Shown: positions 1 to 5,651 of the stretch, piece by piece | Numbering within the stretch: the first letter of the stretch is position 1 | Layout: each line of letters begins with the position of its first letter | DNA from: an uncultured Clostridia bacterium | GTDB lineage: Bacteria; Bacillota; Clostridia; Christensenellales; UBA1242 | Assembly (NCBI GenBank): GCA_934771675.1 | Contig: CAKVMF010000035.1 | Span: forward strand, 1-8,785 | DNA: 8,785 nucleotides | Direction: 5' to 3' | The notes under the pieces: model-generated | Told to the model about the DNA's origin: nothing | The model's database searches: none | Seen by the model: only the letters and a program-made list of their open reading frames with translations | Program-made: the position numbers and the translations under genes

Positions 1-1
1 G

Positions 2-175
2 GGTAAAGGTATCAAGTATCTCAACAAAAACACTTATGGTGATTTGTTTGTTAAAATTCTTGTTGAAATGCCAAAATCTCTTGACCGAACTCAAAAGAAA
101 ATGGTTCAAGATTTGCATGACAGCATTTCAAAAAATCAATACCCAAAAAAGAAAACTTTCAATGACAAAATTTAA
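2..175 (+). CDS. dnaJ: DnaJ co-chaperone (Hsp40), 3' end only
   Basis: Partial gene: the last 57 codons are read in frame from base 2 to a TAA at 173-175, and the start lies outside the window. DnaJ delivers unfolded proteins to DnaK and stimulates its ATPase in the cytoplasm. The visible part opens with G-K-G-I and continues through Y-G-D-L-F-V-K-I and V-E-M-P-K-S-L, then a lysine-rich helix beginning T-Q-K-K-M. This is the pattern of the end of the DnaJ substrate-binding C-terminal domain (GKG...GDL.V...V..P..L...Q). The J domain, zinc fingers and most of the substrate domain cannot be seen. The basic tail after the last helix (Y-P-K-K-K) is a little longer than usual. The following rsmE-mtaB pair agrees with the common Firmicutes hrcA-grpE-dnaK-dnaJ-prmA-rsmE-mtaB order, except that prmA is missing. 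A terminator follows directly, so dnaJ is the last gene of its transcript. Confidence 0.88.
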   Translation, partial: GKGIKYLNKNTYGDLFVKILVEMPKSLDRTQKKMVQDLHDSISKNQYPKKKTFNDKI

Positions 176-179
176 GTTT

Positions 180-213
180 AAAGGAAATGAAAATTCATTT
201 CCTTTTTGTTTGT
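180..213 (+). terminator. Intrinsic terminator of the dnaJ transcript
   Basis: Inverted repeat of 10 bp, AAAGGAAATG at 180-189 and CATTTCCTTT at 196-205, with loop AAAATT. The T-run continues to 207 and is followed by GTTTG. It lies 4 bases past the dnaJ stop codon and separates dnaJ from the rsmE promoter. Confidence 0.8.
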
Positions 214-225
214 CCGCTTTTTGCA

Positions 226-261
226 TTGACCTTTAATCTCAATTGTATTATAATCACGATA
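226..261 (+). promoter_or_regulatory. Housekeeping-sigma promoter for rsmE-mtaB
   Basis: TTGACC (226-231) and a perfect TATAAT (249-254) are separated by 17 bp, a near-consensus sigma-A promoter. The expected start of transcription, about 7 bases past the -10 element, is base 261. That is the A of the rsmE ATG. No purine-rich ribosome binding site lies between the promoter and the ATG, so the mRNA is predicted to be leaderless. The start base itself is inferred. Confidence 0.8.
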
Positions 262-989
262 TGAAAGAAAAAAGATATTTTTATGAAAACGAGTTATCTC
301 TTAACTCAAAAATTTTGCTTGAAGGCGATGAGTTTCATCATCTTTCTGTTGTTATGAGAACCAGAGTTGGTGACAGAGTATGTTTGTTCAATGGAAACGG
401 AAGTTTTTACTTTGGAAGCGTTTTAAGAATAGAAAAAAAGTATGCTGAAATTTTGATTGACCAAGAGCAAAAATCTGAAGTTGAACCAACTGTTGATGTA
501 ACAATTTTTCAGGCACTTGCAAAAGGTGATAAACTCAGTTTGATTATGCAAAAAATAACCGAACTTGGTGCAACAAATTTATGTTTGTTCAGCAGTGAAT
601 TTTGTGATGTTAAACCAAACACAACCAAGGGCGAAAGGTTGGAACTAATATCTGTTTCAGCAGCAAAACAATGCGGTAGAGCAACATTAACAAACTTTCA
701 AGGTATAAAAACCATTGATGAAATTTGCGGAGAAATACAAGATTATGACAAGTTTTTTGTTGCTTATGAAAACGAAGAAAATTTGCAACTTACCAAAGTT
801 TTAGAAGAAAACAACTTCAAAAAAATAGCAATAATGATTGGCGCAGAAGGTGGATTTTCAACAAAAGAAATAGAAAAGTTAAAAGAGCATGGTGCAACAA
901 TTGTTTCACTTGGAAAGCGAATTCTTCGCACCGAAACCGCAGCAATTGCAAGCACTGCACTGGCAGTCCAAATTTTAGAGAACAAATAG
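261..989 (+). CDS. rsmE: 16S rRNA (uracil-1498-N3)-methyltransferase RsmE
   Basis: RsmE is a SPOUT-fold, SAM-dependent enzyme that methylates N3 of U1498 in 16S rRNA of the small subunit. The product is 242 residues, a normal family length. Residues 1-70 form the PUA-like RNA-binding part (F-H-H-L...V-M-R-T-R-V-G-D). The SPOUT domain follows, with Q-K-I-T-E-L-G, then A-A-K-Q-C-G-R, and the knot motifs I193-G-A-E-G-G-F199 and L217-G-K-R-I-L-R-T-E-T-A. Most homologues have G-P-E-G-G; here the proline is alanine. I chose the ATG at 261 over an in-frame TTG at 243, because the TTG lies inside the promoter, has no ribosome binding site and would add six residues that homologues lack. The start therefore looks leaderless. 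mtaB begins 8 bases after the TAG stop, so the two are cotranscribed. Identity is secure; the start is inferred. Confidence 0.94.
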   Translation: MKEKRYFYENELSLNSKILLEGDEFHHLSVVMRTRVGDRVCLFNGNGSFYFGSVLRIEKKYAEILIDQEQKSEVEPTVDVTIFQALAKGDKLSLIMQKITELGATNLCLFSSEFCDVKPNTTKGERLELISVSAAKQCGRATLTNFQGIKTIDEICGEIQDYDKFFVAYENEENLQLTKVLEENNFKKIAIMIGAEGGFSTKEIEKLKEHGATIVSLGKRILRTETAAIASTALAVQILENK

Positions 990-997
990 GAAAAATT

Positions 998-2260
998 ATG
1001 AAGAGTATATCAATAATAACACTTGGTTGCAAAGTCAACCAAGTTGAAAGTGAAATGCTTGGTGAAGAGTTAGAAAAGCATGGTTACACAGTTTCTATGG
1101 GGCTTTCTCCAAGTGATATTTATATTATTAACACATGTGCTGTAACAAACGAAGCAGAAAGAAAATCAAGAAATATAATAGCAAAAATTTTAAAACTAAA
1201 TAACAATCCAAACATCTATGTTTGTGGATGTTCATCTGAAAACAAACCTGATAGTTTCAAAAAAGGTGATTATGTTAAAAAGGTTATTGGAACAAAAAAC
1301 AAACTTGAACTTGTTAACTCAATAATAACTGACGACAAATCAAGCCCAAAATCTAACTACGAACTTGATAAATTTGCATCTAGGGTAACAACAAGAACAA
1401 GAGCTGACCTTTGGGTTCAAAATGGTTGTAACAACTTTTGCACATATTGTTTGATTCCATATCTTCGTGGCAGAGAAGTAAGTTTTCCACTAGATGAAGT
1501 TAAACAAGAACTTGAAAGACTTTGTCCGCTTGCAAAAGAAATTGTTATAACCGGAATCAACTTGTCAGCATACGGAAAAGATATTGAAGGAAGTGATGGC
1601 CTAATTGAAGTTGCAAGACTGTTTAGGGGAAAGGAAAACAGATTCAGATTTTCATCACTTGAAGTTAATGTTATCACAGACAAATTTTTGAAAGAACTAG
1701 CAACCTTTGATAACTTTTGTGATCAATTTCATTTGAGTTTGCAAAGCGGATCAAACAATACGCTAAAGAGCATGAACAGACATTACACAAAAGAAGAGTA
1801 TCTTGAAAAGGTAAATTTGATTAGAAAGTATTTTCCAAATGCTGGAATCACAACAGATATAATTATAGGATTTCCAACAGAAACTGAAGATGATTTTGAA
1901 GAATCACTAGAGTTTGTTAATCAAGTAAAATTTTCTGAAATGCACATTTTTCCATACTCAAAACGAAACGGCACTGTTGCAGAAAAATTTAAGAATATTG
2001 CCACAAATGTAGCAGAAAGAGTGTCAAAAATGACAAAAATTGCGATTTTTAATAAAGAGCAGTTTATCAAAAACAACATAGGCAAAGTTCATCAAGTTGT
2101 TATTGAAAATCAAAAAAATGGTTACTATCTCGCACATACAAAGAACTATATTTTGTGTTACATCAAGTCTGATAAGCCACTTGAATCAAATACATATGAA
2201 TTTGTTAAGATTTTAGAGTGTTATGAAGATGGAGCAATAGCCAAAATTGTAAAAATGTAA
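998..2260 (+). CDS. mtaB: tRNA (N6-threonylcarbamoyladenosine-C2)-methylthiotransferase MtaB
   Basis: MtaB converts t6A37 to ms2t6A37 in ANN-decoding tRNAs, using two 4Fe-4S clusters and radical SAM chemistry. The 420-residue product has the family's three parts. The N-terminal UPF0004 domain carries cluster-binding Cys11 (L-G-C-K-V-N-Q), Cys47 (N-T-C-A-V-T-N) and Cys78 (C-G-C). The radical SAM domain has C144-x3-C148-x2-C151 and the strand I-T-G-I-N-L-S-A-Y-G. A diverged TRAM-like RNA-binding tail covers roughly residues 360-420. L-G-C-K-V-N-Q and the ITG.NLSAYG form favour MtaB over MiaB or RimO. An extra Cys76 sits two residues before Cys78. The start is 8 bases after rsmE; a weak AGGAAA (988-993) overlaps the rsmE stop codon, so translational coupling is plausible. 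The TAA stop is followed by a long hairpin. B. subtilis has rsmE (yqeU) and mtaB (yqeV) in the same order. Confidence 0.94.
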   Translation: MKSISIITLGCKVNQVESEMLGEELEKHGYTVSMGLSPSDIYIINTCAVTNEAERKSRNIIAKILKLNNNPNIYVCGCSSENKPDSFKKGDYVKKVIGTKNKLELVNSIITDDKSSPKSNYELDKFASRVTTRTRADLWVQNGCNNFCTYCLIPYLRGREVSFPLDEVKQELERLCPLAKEIVITGINLSAYGKDIEGSDGLIEVARLFRGKENRFRFSSLEVNVITDKFLKELATFDNFCDQFHLSLQSGSNNTLKSMNRHYTKEEYLEKVNLIRKYFPNAGITTDIIIGFPTETEDDFEESLEFVNQVKFSEMHIFPYSKRNGTVAEKFKNIATNVAERVSKMTKIAIFNKEQFIKNNIGKVHQVVIENQKNGYYLAHTKNYILCYIKSDKPLESNTYEFVKILECYEDGAIAKIVKM

Positions 2261-2280
2261 AAATTTCAAATATTTAACTC

Positions 2281-2336
2281 AAAAAATACAATATAGCTAT
2301 ATCAATATTTTGGTATACTTATATTGTATTTTTTAT
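2281..2336 (+). terminator. Long AT-rich hairpin ending the rsmE-mtaB operon
   Basis: A perfect 15-bp inverted repeat, AAAAAATACAATATA at 2281-2295 and its complement at 2320-2334, encloses a 24-base loop. The left arm starts with six A and the right arm ends with six T, so it could terminate on either strand. Each arm has only one G-C pair, which makes a weak stem for its length. A 12-bp palindrome, ATATAGCTATAT (2291-2302), overlaps the left arm and loop and would compete with the long stem. Confidence 0.6.
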
Positions 2337-2516
2337 TTAAAAATATGTGATTTTATACACTTTTACATATATTTTTAATCTAAATTACCATTTTTTGCAT
2401 TTTTTAATAAAATGAATAATTATTAATATGATATGGTTTTATGTTTCTCATTTGAAATCATCAACCTCACAAAACTTCAATTAACCAAGTATTCTCCAAT
2501 CATAGAAAATAAATGA
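2335..2516. other. AT-rich intergenic stretch with no recognised gene
   Basis: With the mtaB hairpin and the rpsU promoter, this makes up the gene-free stretch 2261-2580. I see no ORF with a ribosome binding site on either strand, no tRNA and no tandem repeat. It holds T-rich and A-rich tracts, a weak bulged hairpin (2339-2348 with 2365-2376) and a weak stem, CATTTT/AAAATG at 2398-2414. Bases 2450-2505 are less A/T-homopolymeric and contain more C, without visible structure. It may act only as an AT-rich upstream region for rpsU. Confidence 0.5.
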
Positions 2517-2552
2517 TTGACAAAAATATAACTATGTGGTATTATACTTGCA
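2517..2552 (+). promoter_or_regulatory. Promoter of rpsU with extended -10
   Basis: Consensus TTGACA (2517-2522), a 17-bp spacer, then TATTAT (2540-2545) preceded by TG at 2537-2538, giving an extended -10. Transcription should start near 2552. A 6-bp dyad, CTTGCA (2547-2552) and TGCAAG (2559-2564), spans the predicted start and ends against the ribosome binding site. The overlapping TATACT (2543-2548) would need a 20-bp spacer and is less likely. Confidence 0.8.
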
Positions 2553-2564
2553 GATTGTTGCAAG

Positions 2565-2573
2565 AGGAGGTGA
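2565..2573 (+). promoter_or_regulatory. Ribosome binding site of rpsU
   Basis: AGGAGGTGA is fully complementary to the 16S rRNA 3' tail and ends 7 bases before the ATG at 2581. It decides the start: the upstream in-frame GTG at 2536 lies inside the promoter and would turn this site into coding sequence. Confidence 0.9.
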
Positions 2574-2580
2574 AATTGCT

Positions 2581-2760
2581 ATGACAACCGTTAAAGTTGG
2601 TGAAAATGAAAGCCTTGACAGTGCTCTTAAAAGATGGAAGAGAAAATGTCAAAAGGATGGTATCATTGGAGATATCAGAAAAAAGGAAGCATATGTTAAA
2701 CCTTCTGTTGCAAAGAAACTTAAAAGTGAAGCTGCTAGAAAGAGAGCAAGAAAAGGTTAA
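2581..2760 (+). CDS. rpsU: 30S ribosomal protein S21
   Basis: S21 is a small, very basic protein of the 30S subunit platform, near the 16S rRNA 3' end, and helps in initiation on structured or native mRNAs. The product is 59 residues, normal for the family. It shows the S21 pattern: V-K-V-G-E-N-E-S-L-D-S-A-L-K-R-W-K-R near the start, then a lysine- and arginine-rich helix with K-K-E-A-Y-V-K-P-S and the tail A-A-R-K-R-A-R-K. The start is fixed by the AGGAGGTGA site. It has its own consensus promoter and a strong terminator directly after the TAA, so it is a single-gene, probably highly expressed unit. In many Firmicutes rpsU lies in this neighbourhood and is followed by yqeY; here yqeY is not present and an unknown gene follows. 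Confidence 0.96.
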   Translation: MTTVKVGENESLDSALKRWKRKCQKDGIIGDIRKKEAYVKPSVAKKLKSEAARKRARKG

Positions 2761-2766
2761 ACAAAC

Positions 2767-2793
2767 AGGCAGGCAAAACGCCTGCTTTTTTTG
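2767..2793 (+). terminator. Intrinsic terminator of rpsU
   Basis: GC-rich stem GCAGGC (2769-2774) and GCCTGC (2780-2785) with loop AAAAC, extendable by a G-U and an A-U pair, followed by seven T (2786-2792). It begins 6 bases after the rpsU stop and is the clearest terminator in the window. Confidence 0.92.
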
Positions 2794-2867
2794 TGCAAAA
2801 AATTTTGTTTTAAAAAATGTCGAAGTTTGTCTTATTTTGCAATTGTGAACATTTCCATTTGAAGGCG

Positions 2868-2883
2868 TGGTAGAATTTTTGCT
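2868..2883 (+). promoter_or_regulatory. Extended -10 promoter of the 113-residue gene
   Basis: TAGAAT (2871-2876) preceded by TG at 2868-2869. No good -35 sits at 16-18 bp; the nearest candidate, TTGTGA at 2843-2848, is 22 bp away. A promoter resting on its extended -10 is plausible. Transcription would start near 2883, leaving a leader of about 26 bases that holds the ribosome binding site. Confidence 0.5.
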
Positions 2884-2908
2884 GTTAGAAAATTAAAGGA
2901 GATGAACA

Positions 2909-3250
2909 ATGCGATCAAGTGCTCTAAAGCTACTCGCACAAAAGGCAAAGAAAAGATTAAGCACCGCAGGACAAAATTATTCAAATTCACAATCAGACAA
3001 AACAACACTTGCATATCTTTCACCAACATCATATGCAATTGTTGCAAGCAAACAATCAATTGAAGATGATCCACTTTTTGACAAGGTAAAAAAGATTATG
3101 GAATGCGATAATATTATTAATCCACTTGCTGAGCTAACTGACTATACTGTTTTCAATAATCTTTCAAACTCTCAAAAAGAAATGTATATAATTGATATCT
3201 CAAAAAGATACAATCGTATTCGTGAATATTTTCTTCAAAAATCAAATTAA
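2909..3250 (+). CDS. Uncharacterised 113-residue protein
   Basis: I do not recognise this family. The start is supported by AAAGGAG (2895-2901), 7 bases before the ATG. The first 16 residues are a basic amphipathic stretch (R2, K7, K12, K14, K15, R16), neither a signal peptide nor a membrane segment. Residues 18-50 are rich in Ser, Thr, Gln and Asn and look flexible. Residues 52-111 look like a compact helical domain: D-D-P-L-F-D-K-V-K-K-I, then N-P-L-A-E-L, F82-N-N-L-S, and a C-terminal helix with Y-I-I-D-I-S-K-R-Y. There is one cysteine (C66) and no metal-binding or catalytic motif, so a small cytoplasmic binding protein is possible, but that is inference. It has its own promoter, ribosome binding site and terminator, and its codon use resembles its neighbours, so it looks like a real resident gene. 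It is not yqeY, which often follows rpsU. Confidence 0.8.
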   Translation: MRSSALKLLAQKAKKRLSTAGQNYSNSQSDKTTLAYLSPTSYAIVASKQSIEDDPLFDKVKKIMECDNIINPLAELTDYTVFNNLSNSQKEMYIIDISKRYNRIREYFLQKSN

Positions 3251-3280
3251 AAAATGGCGATAATCATCGCCGTTTTTCTT
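3251..3280 (+). terminator. Intrinsic terminator of the 113-residue gene
   Basis: Stem GGCGAT (3256-3261) and ATCGCC (3266-3271) with loop AATC. It is preceded by an A-run directly after the TAA stop (3248-3250) and followed by G and TTTTT (3273-3277). The A and T runs could extend the stem, and it may also work on the reverse strand. Confidence 0.88.
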
Positions 3281-3315
3281 TGTAAAAAATTTAATTTTAT
3301 GATACAATGCTTTTG
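3280..3315 (+). promoter_or_regulatory. Promoter of pcrA-ligA
   Basis: TTGTAA (3280-3285), a 17-bp spacer and TACAAT (3303-3308), with TG at 3300-3301 giving an extended -10. Transcription should start near 3315. The leader is short, with AAAGGA (3320-3325) 7 bases before the pcrA ATG. The -35 touches the end of the preceding terminator. Confidence 0.75.
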
Positions 3316-3332
3316 ATATAAAGGATTACACA

Positions 3333-5615
3333 ATGGAAAGCAAAATTTTAAGCAACTTAAACGAAGAACAACGCAAACCCGCTGAAGTTATTGAGGGGGC
3401 AGTTTTGGTTACAGCAGGGGCAGGTAGTGGGAAAACTAGAATGTTAACACACCGCATTGCTCACATGGTTAGCGAACTTGGAATCAGCCCAAATCGTATT
3501 TTGGCAATCACTTTCACAAACAAAGCCGCAACTGAAATGAAAGAAAGACTTGAGCGAATGATTGATTCAATTGAAAACATGTGGATTTGCACTTTCCATG
3601 CTATGTGCTCAAGAATACTCAGAAGCACAATTGACCTTATTGGATATTCAAAAAGCTTTTCAATTTATGGCGATACAGAAAAAAACAGGGTAATCAAGCG
3701 TATTCTTGAAAATAAACATACCGATATTAATGCCGAGACTTTCGCTTGGCACATTTCTAATGCAAAAAACAACCTTCTTTCACCAGATGATTACGCAAGA
3801 TATATTCATGACAAAAAGAAATGTGAAGTGATTACAAGTGTTTACAAGGCTTATGAGAGCGAGCTTTTTAAGGCAAATGCTCTTGACTTTGACGACCTTT
3901 TGGTAAAAACTTATGAAATTTTGAGAAAGTTTCCTGACACTCTTGAATATTATCAAAACAAATTTCAATACATTTTTGTTGATGAGTTTCAAGACACAAA
4001 CACAGCGCAATATGAACTTGTGAAACTTCTTGCAAATAAATATAAAAACGTCTTTGCTGTTGGCGATGAAGATCAGTGCATTTATTCATGGCGTGGGGCA
4101 CAAGTTGGAAACGTTAAAAGTTTTACAAAAGATTTTGCAGGTTGCCAAGTGTTTAAACTTGAACAAAACTATCGTTCCACAAAAAAGATTATCAATCTTG
4201 CAAACAAGGTCATTAAAAACAATGTTTCAAGAATTGAAAAAAATCTTTGGACAAGCAATATTGACGGCGAAGAAATTGAACTTAAACAGGCTTACAACGA
4301 CATTGAAGAAGCCGAGTTTGTTGCTGAAAAAATTGAAAATCTTGTTAAAAATGAAAATAAGAAATATTCAGATTTTGCTATTTTGATGCGTGTTAACTCA
4401 CTTTCACGTATACTTGAAGAAAAGTTATTAACTTATAACATTCCATACAAGGTTTACGGCGGTTACAAATTCTTTGAACGCAAGGAAATAAAAGACACAA
4501 CATCATATCTTTATTTGATTGCAAACCCAAACGACACCGAAGCCACAATGCGTATGCTATCATTTCCAAAAAAAGGCATTGGTGATGTTTCAATCGGTCA
4601 AATTTTGGAACTTGCCGAGAAAAACAATGTTTCAATGATGCAAATTATTGAAAACCCAATTTATTACGGCATTTCAGGTTCACTTTTGAACAAATTAAAT
4701 TCCGTAAAAGAACTTTTTGATGACCTTAACGAAAAAAAAGAAGCTATGGAACTTGAAGAATTTGTTTCATATATGGTTAACAAAGTTGGAATTAAAGAAG
4801 CTATTGGAACAAAAACTGAAGATGACCTTAACAAATGCTTGAACGTTGATGATTTAATTAAGTCCGTTGCCGAGTATGCAAGTTCAAATGAAGGTGCTAC
4901 TATTGATGACTTTTTGCAATCAATCACACTTATGCGTGATATTGACTCAATGAGTGATGAGGACAACTTTGTTTCACTTATCACTATTCATGCAGCAAAA
5001 GGCTTGGAGTTTAACTCTGTGTTTATTGTTGGTCTTAATGATGGATTATTTCCACTTTCAAGAGCAATCAACAGCACCGATCCAAACGACCTCGAAGAAG
5101 AGCGTAGACTTATGTATGTTGCTGTAACCAGAGCAAAAGAAAGATTGTTTTTATCTAGGTCAAAAGTTAAGTTTAATTTTGAATCAAAGCGAACAGAATA
5201 CACGCTTCCATCAAGATTTTTGGCTGAAATGTTTGATGATTTTAAAAAGAACAATTCAAACTCTGCAATTTCAAGAACAAACCTTGACGATTCTGGATTT
5301 GACTCATATCTTGATGCAAACAGAAAGCATGAAAGTTTGGATGCAAAAATGTCATCTCATGTTAATATTGTCAATGTTGCAGGCAAGCAAACCGAAATTC
5401 AATCAAGTTCATCAGGCAGTCAAGATATGAAAATTTCGCAATCTGACTACTCAAAATTCAAAAAGGGTGTTAGAGTAAGACACGCACACTTTGGCGAAGG
5501 AACTATAACTCTTGGAATAACCGACTTTGCAAGTGCGTTTGTAACAATCAAATTTGACACTGTCGGCATAAAAACGCTATCATTGAAATACGCAAAACTT
5601 GAAATTATTGAATAG
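3333..5615 (+). CDS. pcrA: ATP-dependent 3'-5' DNA helicase PcrA (UvrD/Rep family)
   Basis: PcrA is a superfamily 1A helicase that acts in nucleotide excision repair, clears RecA filaments, resolves replication-transcription conflicts and supports rolling-circle replication. The 760 residues include every helicase motif: Q motif L9-N-E-E-Q13, Walker A G29-A-G-S-G-K-T35, Ia T60-F-T-N-K-A-A, II V216-D-E-F-Q-D-T-N223, III G244-D-E-D-Q-C-I-Y-S-W-R254, IV L276-E-Q-N-Y-R-S-T283, V I550-T-I-H-A-A-K-G-L-E-F560 and VI E588-E-E-R-R-L-M-Y-V-A-V-T-R600. After a Ser- and Asn-rich linker, a C-terminal Tudor-like domain starts near F709 (G-V-R-V-R-H...F-G-E-G); in characterised PcrA this part contacts RNA polymerase. 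The length is slightly above the B. subtilis protein. The start has AAAGGA 7 bases upstream. ligA follows after 36 bases with no terminator, a widespread Firmicutes pair; pcrB, upstream in B. subtilis, is absent. Confidence 0.97.
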   Translation: MESKILSNLNEEQRKPAEVIEGAVLVTAGAGSGKTRMLTHRIAHMVSELGISPNRILAITFTNKAATEMKERLERMIDSIENMWICTFHAMCSRILRSTIDLIGYSKSFSIYGDTEKNRVIKRILENKHTDINAETFAWHISNAKNNLLSPDDYARYIHDKKKCEVITSVYKAYESELFKANALDFDDLLVKTYEILRKFPDTLEYYQNKFQYIFVDEFQDTNTAQYELVKLLANKYKNVFAVGDEDQCIYSWRGAQVGNVKSFTKDFAGCQVFKLEQNYRSTKKIINLANKVIKNNVSRIEKNLWTSNIDGEEIELKQAYNDIEEAEFVAEKIENLVKNENKKYSDFAILMRVNSLSRILEEKLLTYNIPYKVYGGYKFFERKEIKDTTSYLYLIANPNDTEATMRMLSFPKKGIGDVSIGQILELAEKNNVSMMQIIENPIYYGISGSLLNKLNSVKELFDDLNEKKEAMELEEFVSYMVNKVGIKEAIGTKTEDDLNKCLNVDDLIKSVAEYASSNEGATIDDFLQSITLMRDIDSMSDEDNFVSLITIHAAKGLEFNSVFIVGLNDGLFPLSRAINSTDPNDLEEERRLMYVAVTRAKERLFLSRSKVKFNFESKRTEYTLPSRFLAEMFDDFKKNNSNSAISRTNLDDSGFDSYLDANRKHESLDAKMSSHVNIVNVAGKQTEIQSSSSGSQDMKISQSDYSKFKKGVRVRHAHFGEGTITLGITDFASAFVTIKFDTVGIKTLSLKYAKLEIIE

Positions 5616-5651
5616 AAAATCATAAATTTTGAAATTATTATGTGAGGCAAT

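Noticed and set aside
36..236. 66-codon + strand ORF over the end of dnaJ
   Set aside because: It overlaps the dnaJ 3' end in another frame, has no ribosome binding site and crosses the dnaJ terminator; the dnaJ frame gives a clear family match.
243..260. Upstream TTG start extending RsmE by six residues
   Set aside because: It lies inside the promoter -10 region, has no ribosome binding site, and RsmE homologues begin at about the residue encoded at 261.
2398..2414. CATTTT/AAAATG hairpin in the AT-rich gap
   Set aside because: The stem is short with a single G-C pair, and this kind of match is expected by chance in such AT-rich sequence.
2536..2580. GTG start extending S21 by 15 residues
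   Set aside because: The extension would overlap the promoter and translate the AGGAGGTGA site; S21 normally starts where the ATG at 2581 lies.
2597..2848. 83-codon + strand ORF overlapping rpsU
   Set aside because: It is a frame-shifted shadow of rpsU that runs through the terminator and has no ribosome binding site.
5616..5651. Imperfect inverted repeat between pcrA and ligA as a terminator
   Set aside because: The stem is short and interrupted, with no G-C clamp and no T-run, so pcrA and ligA are best read as cotranscribed.
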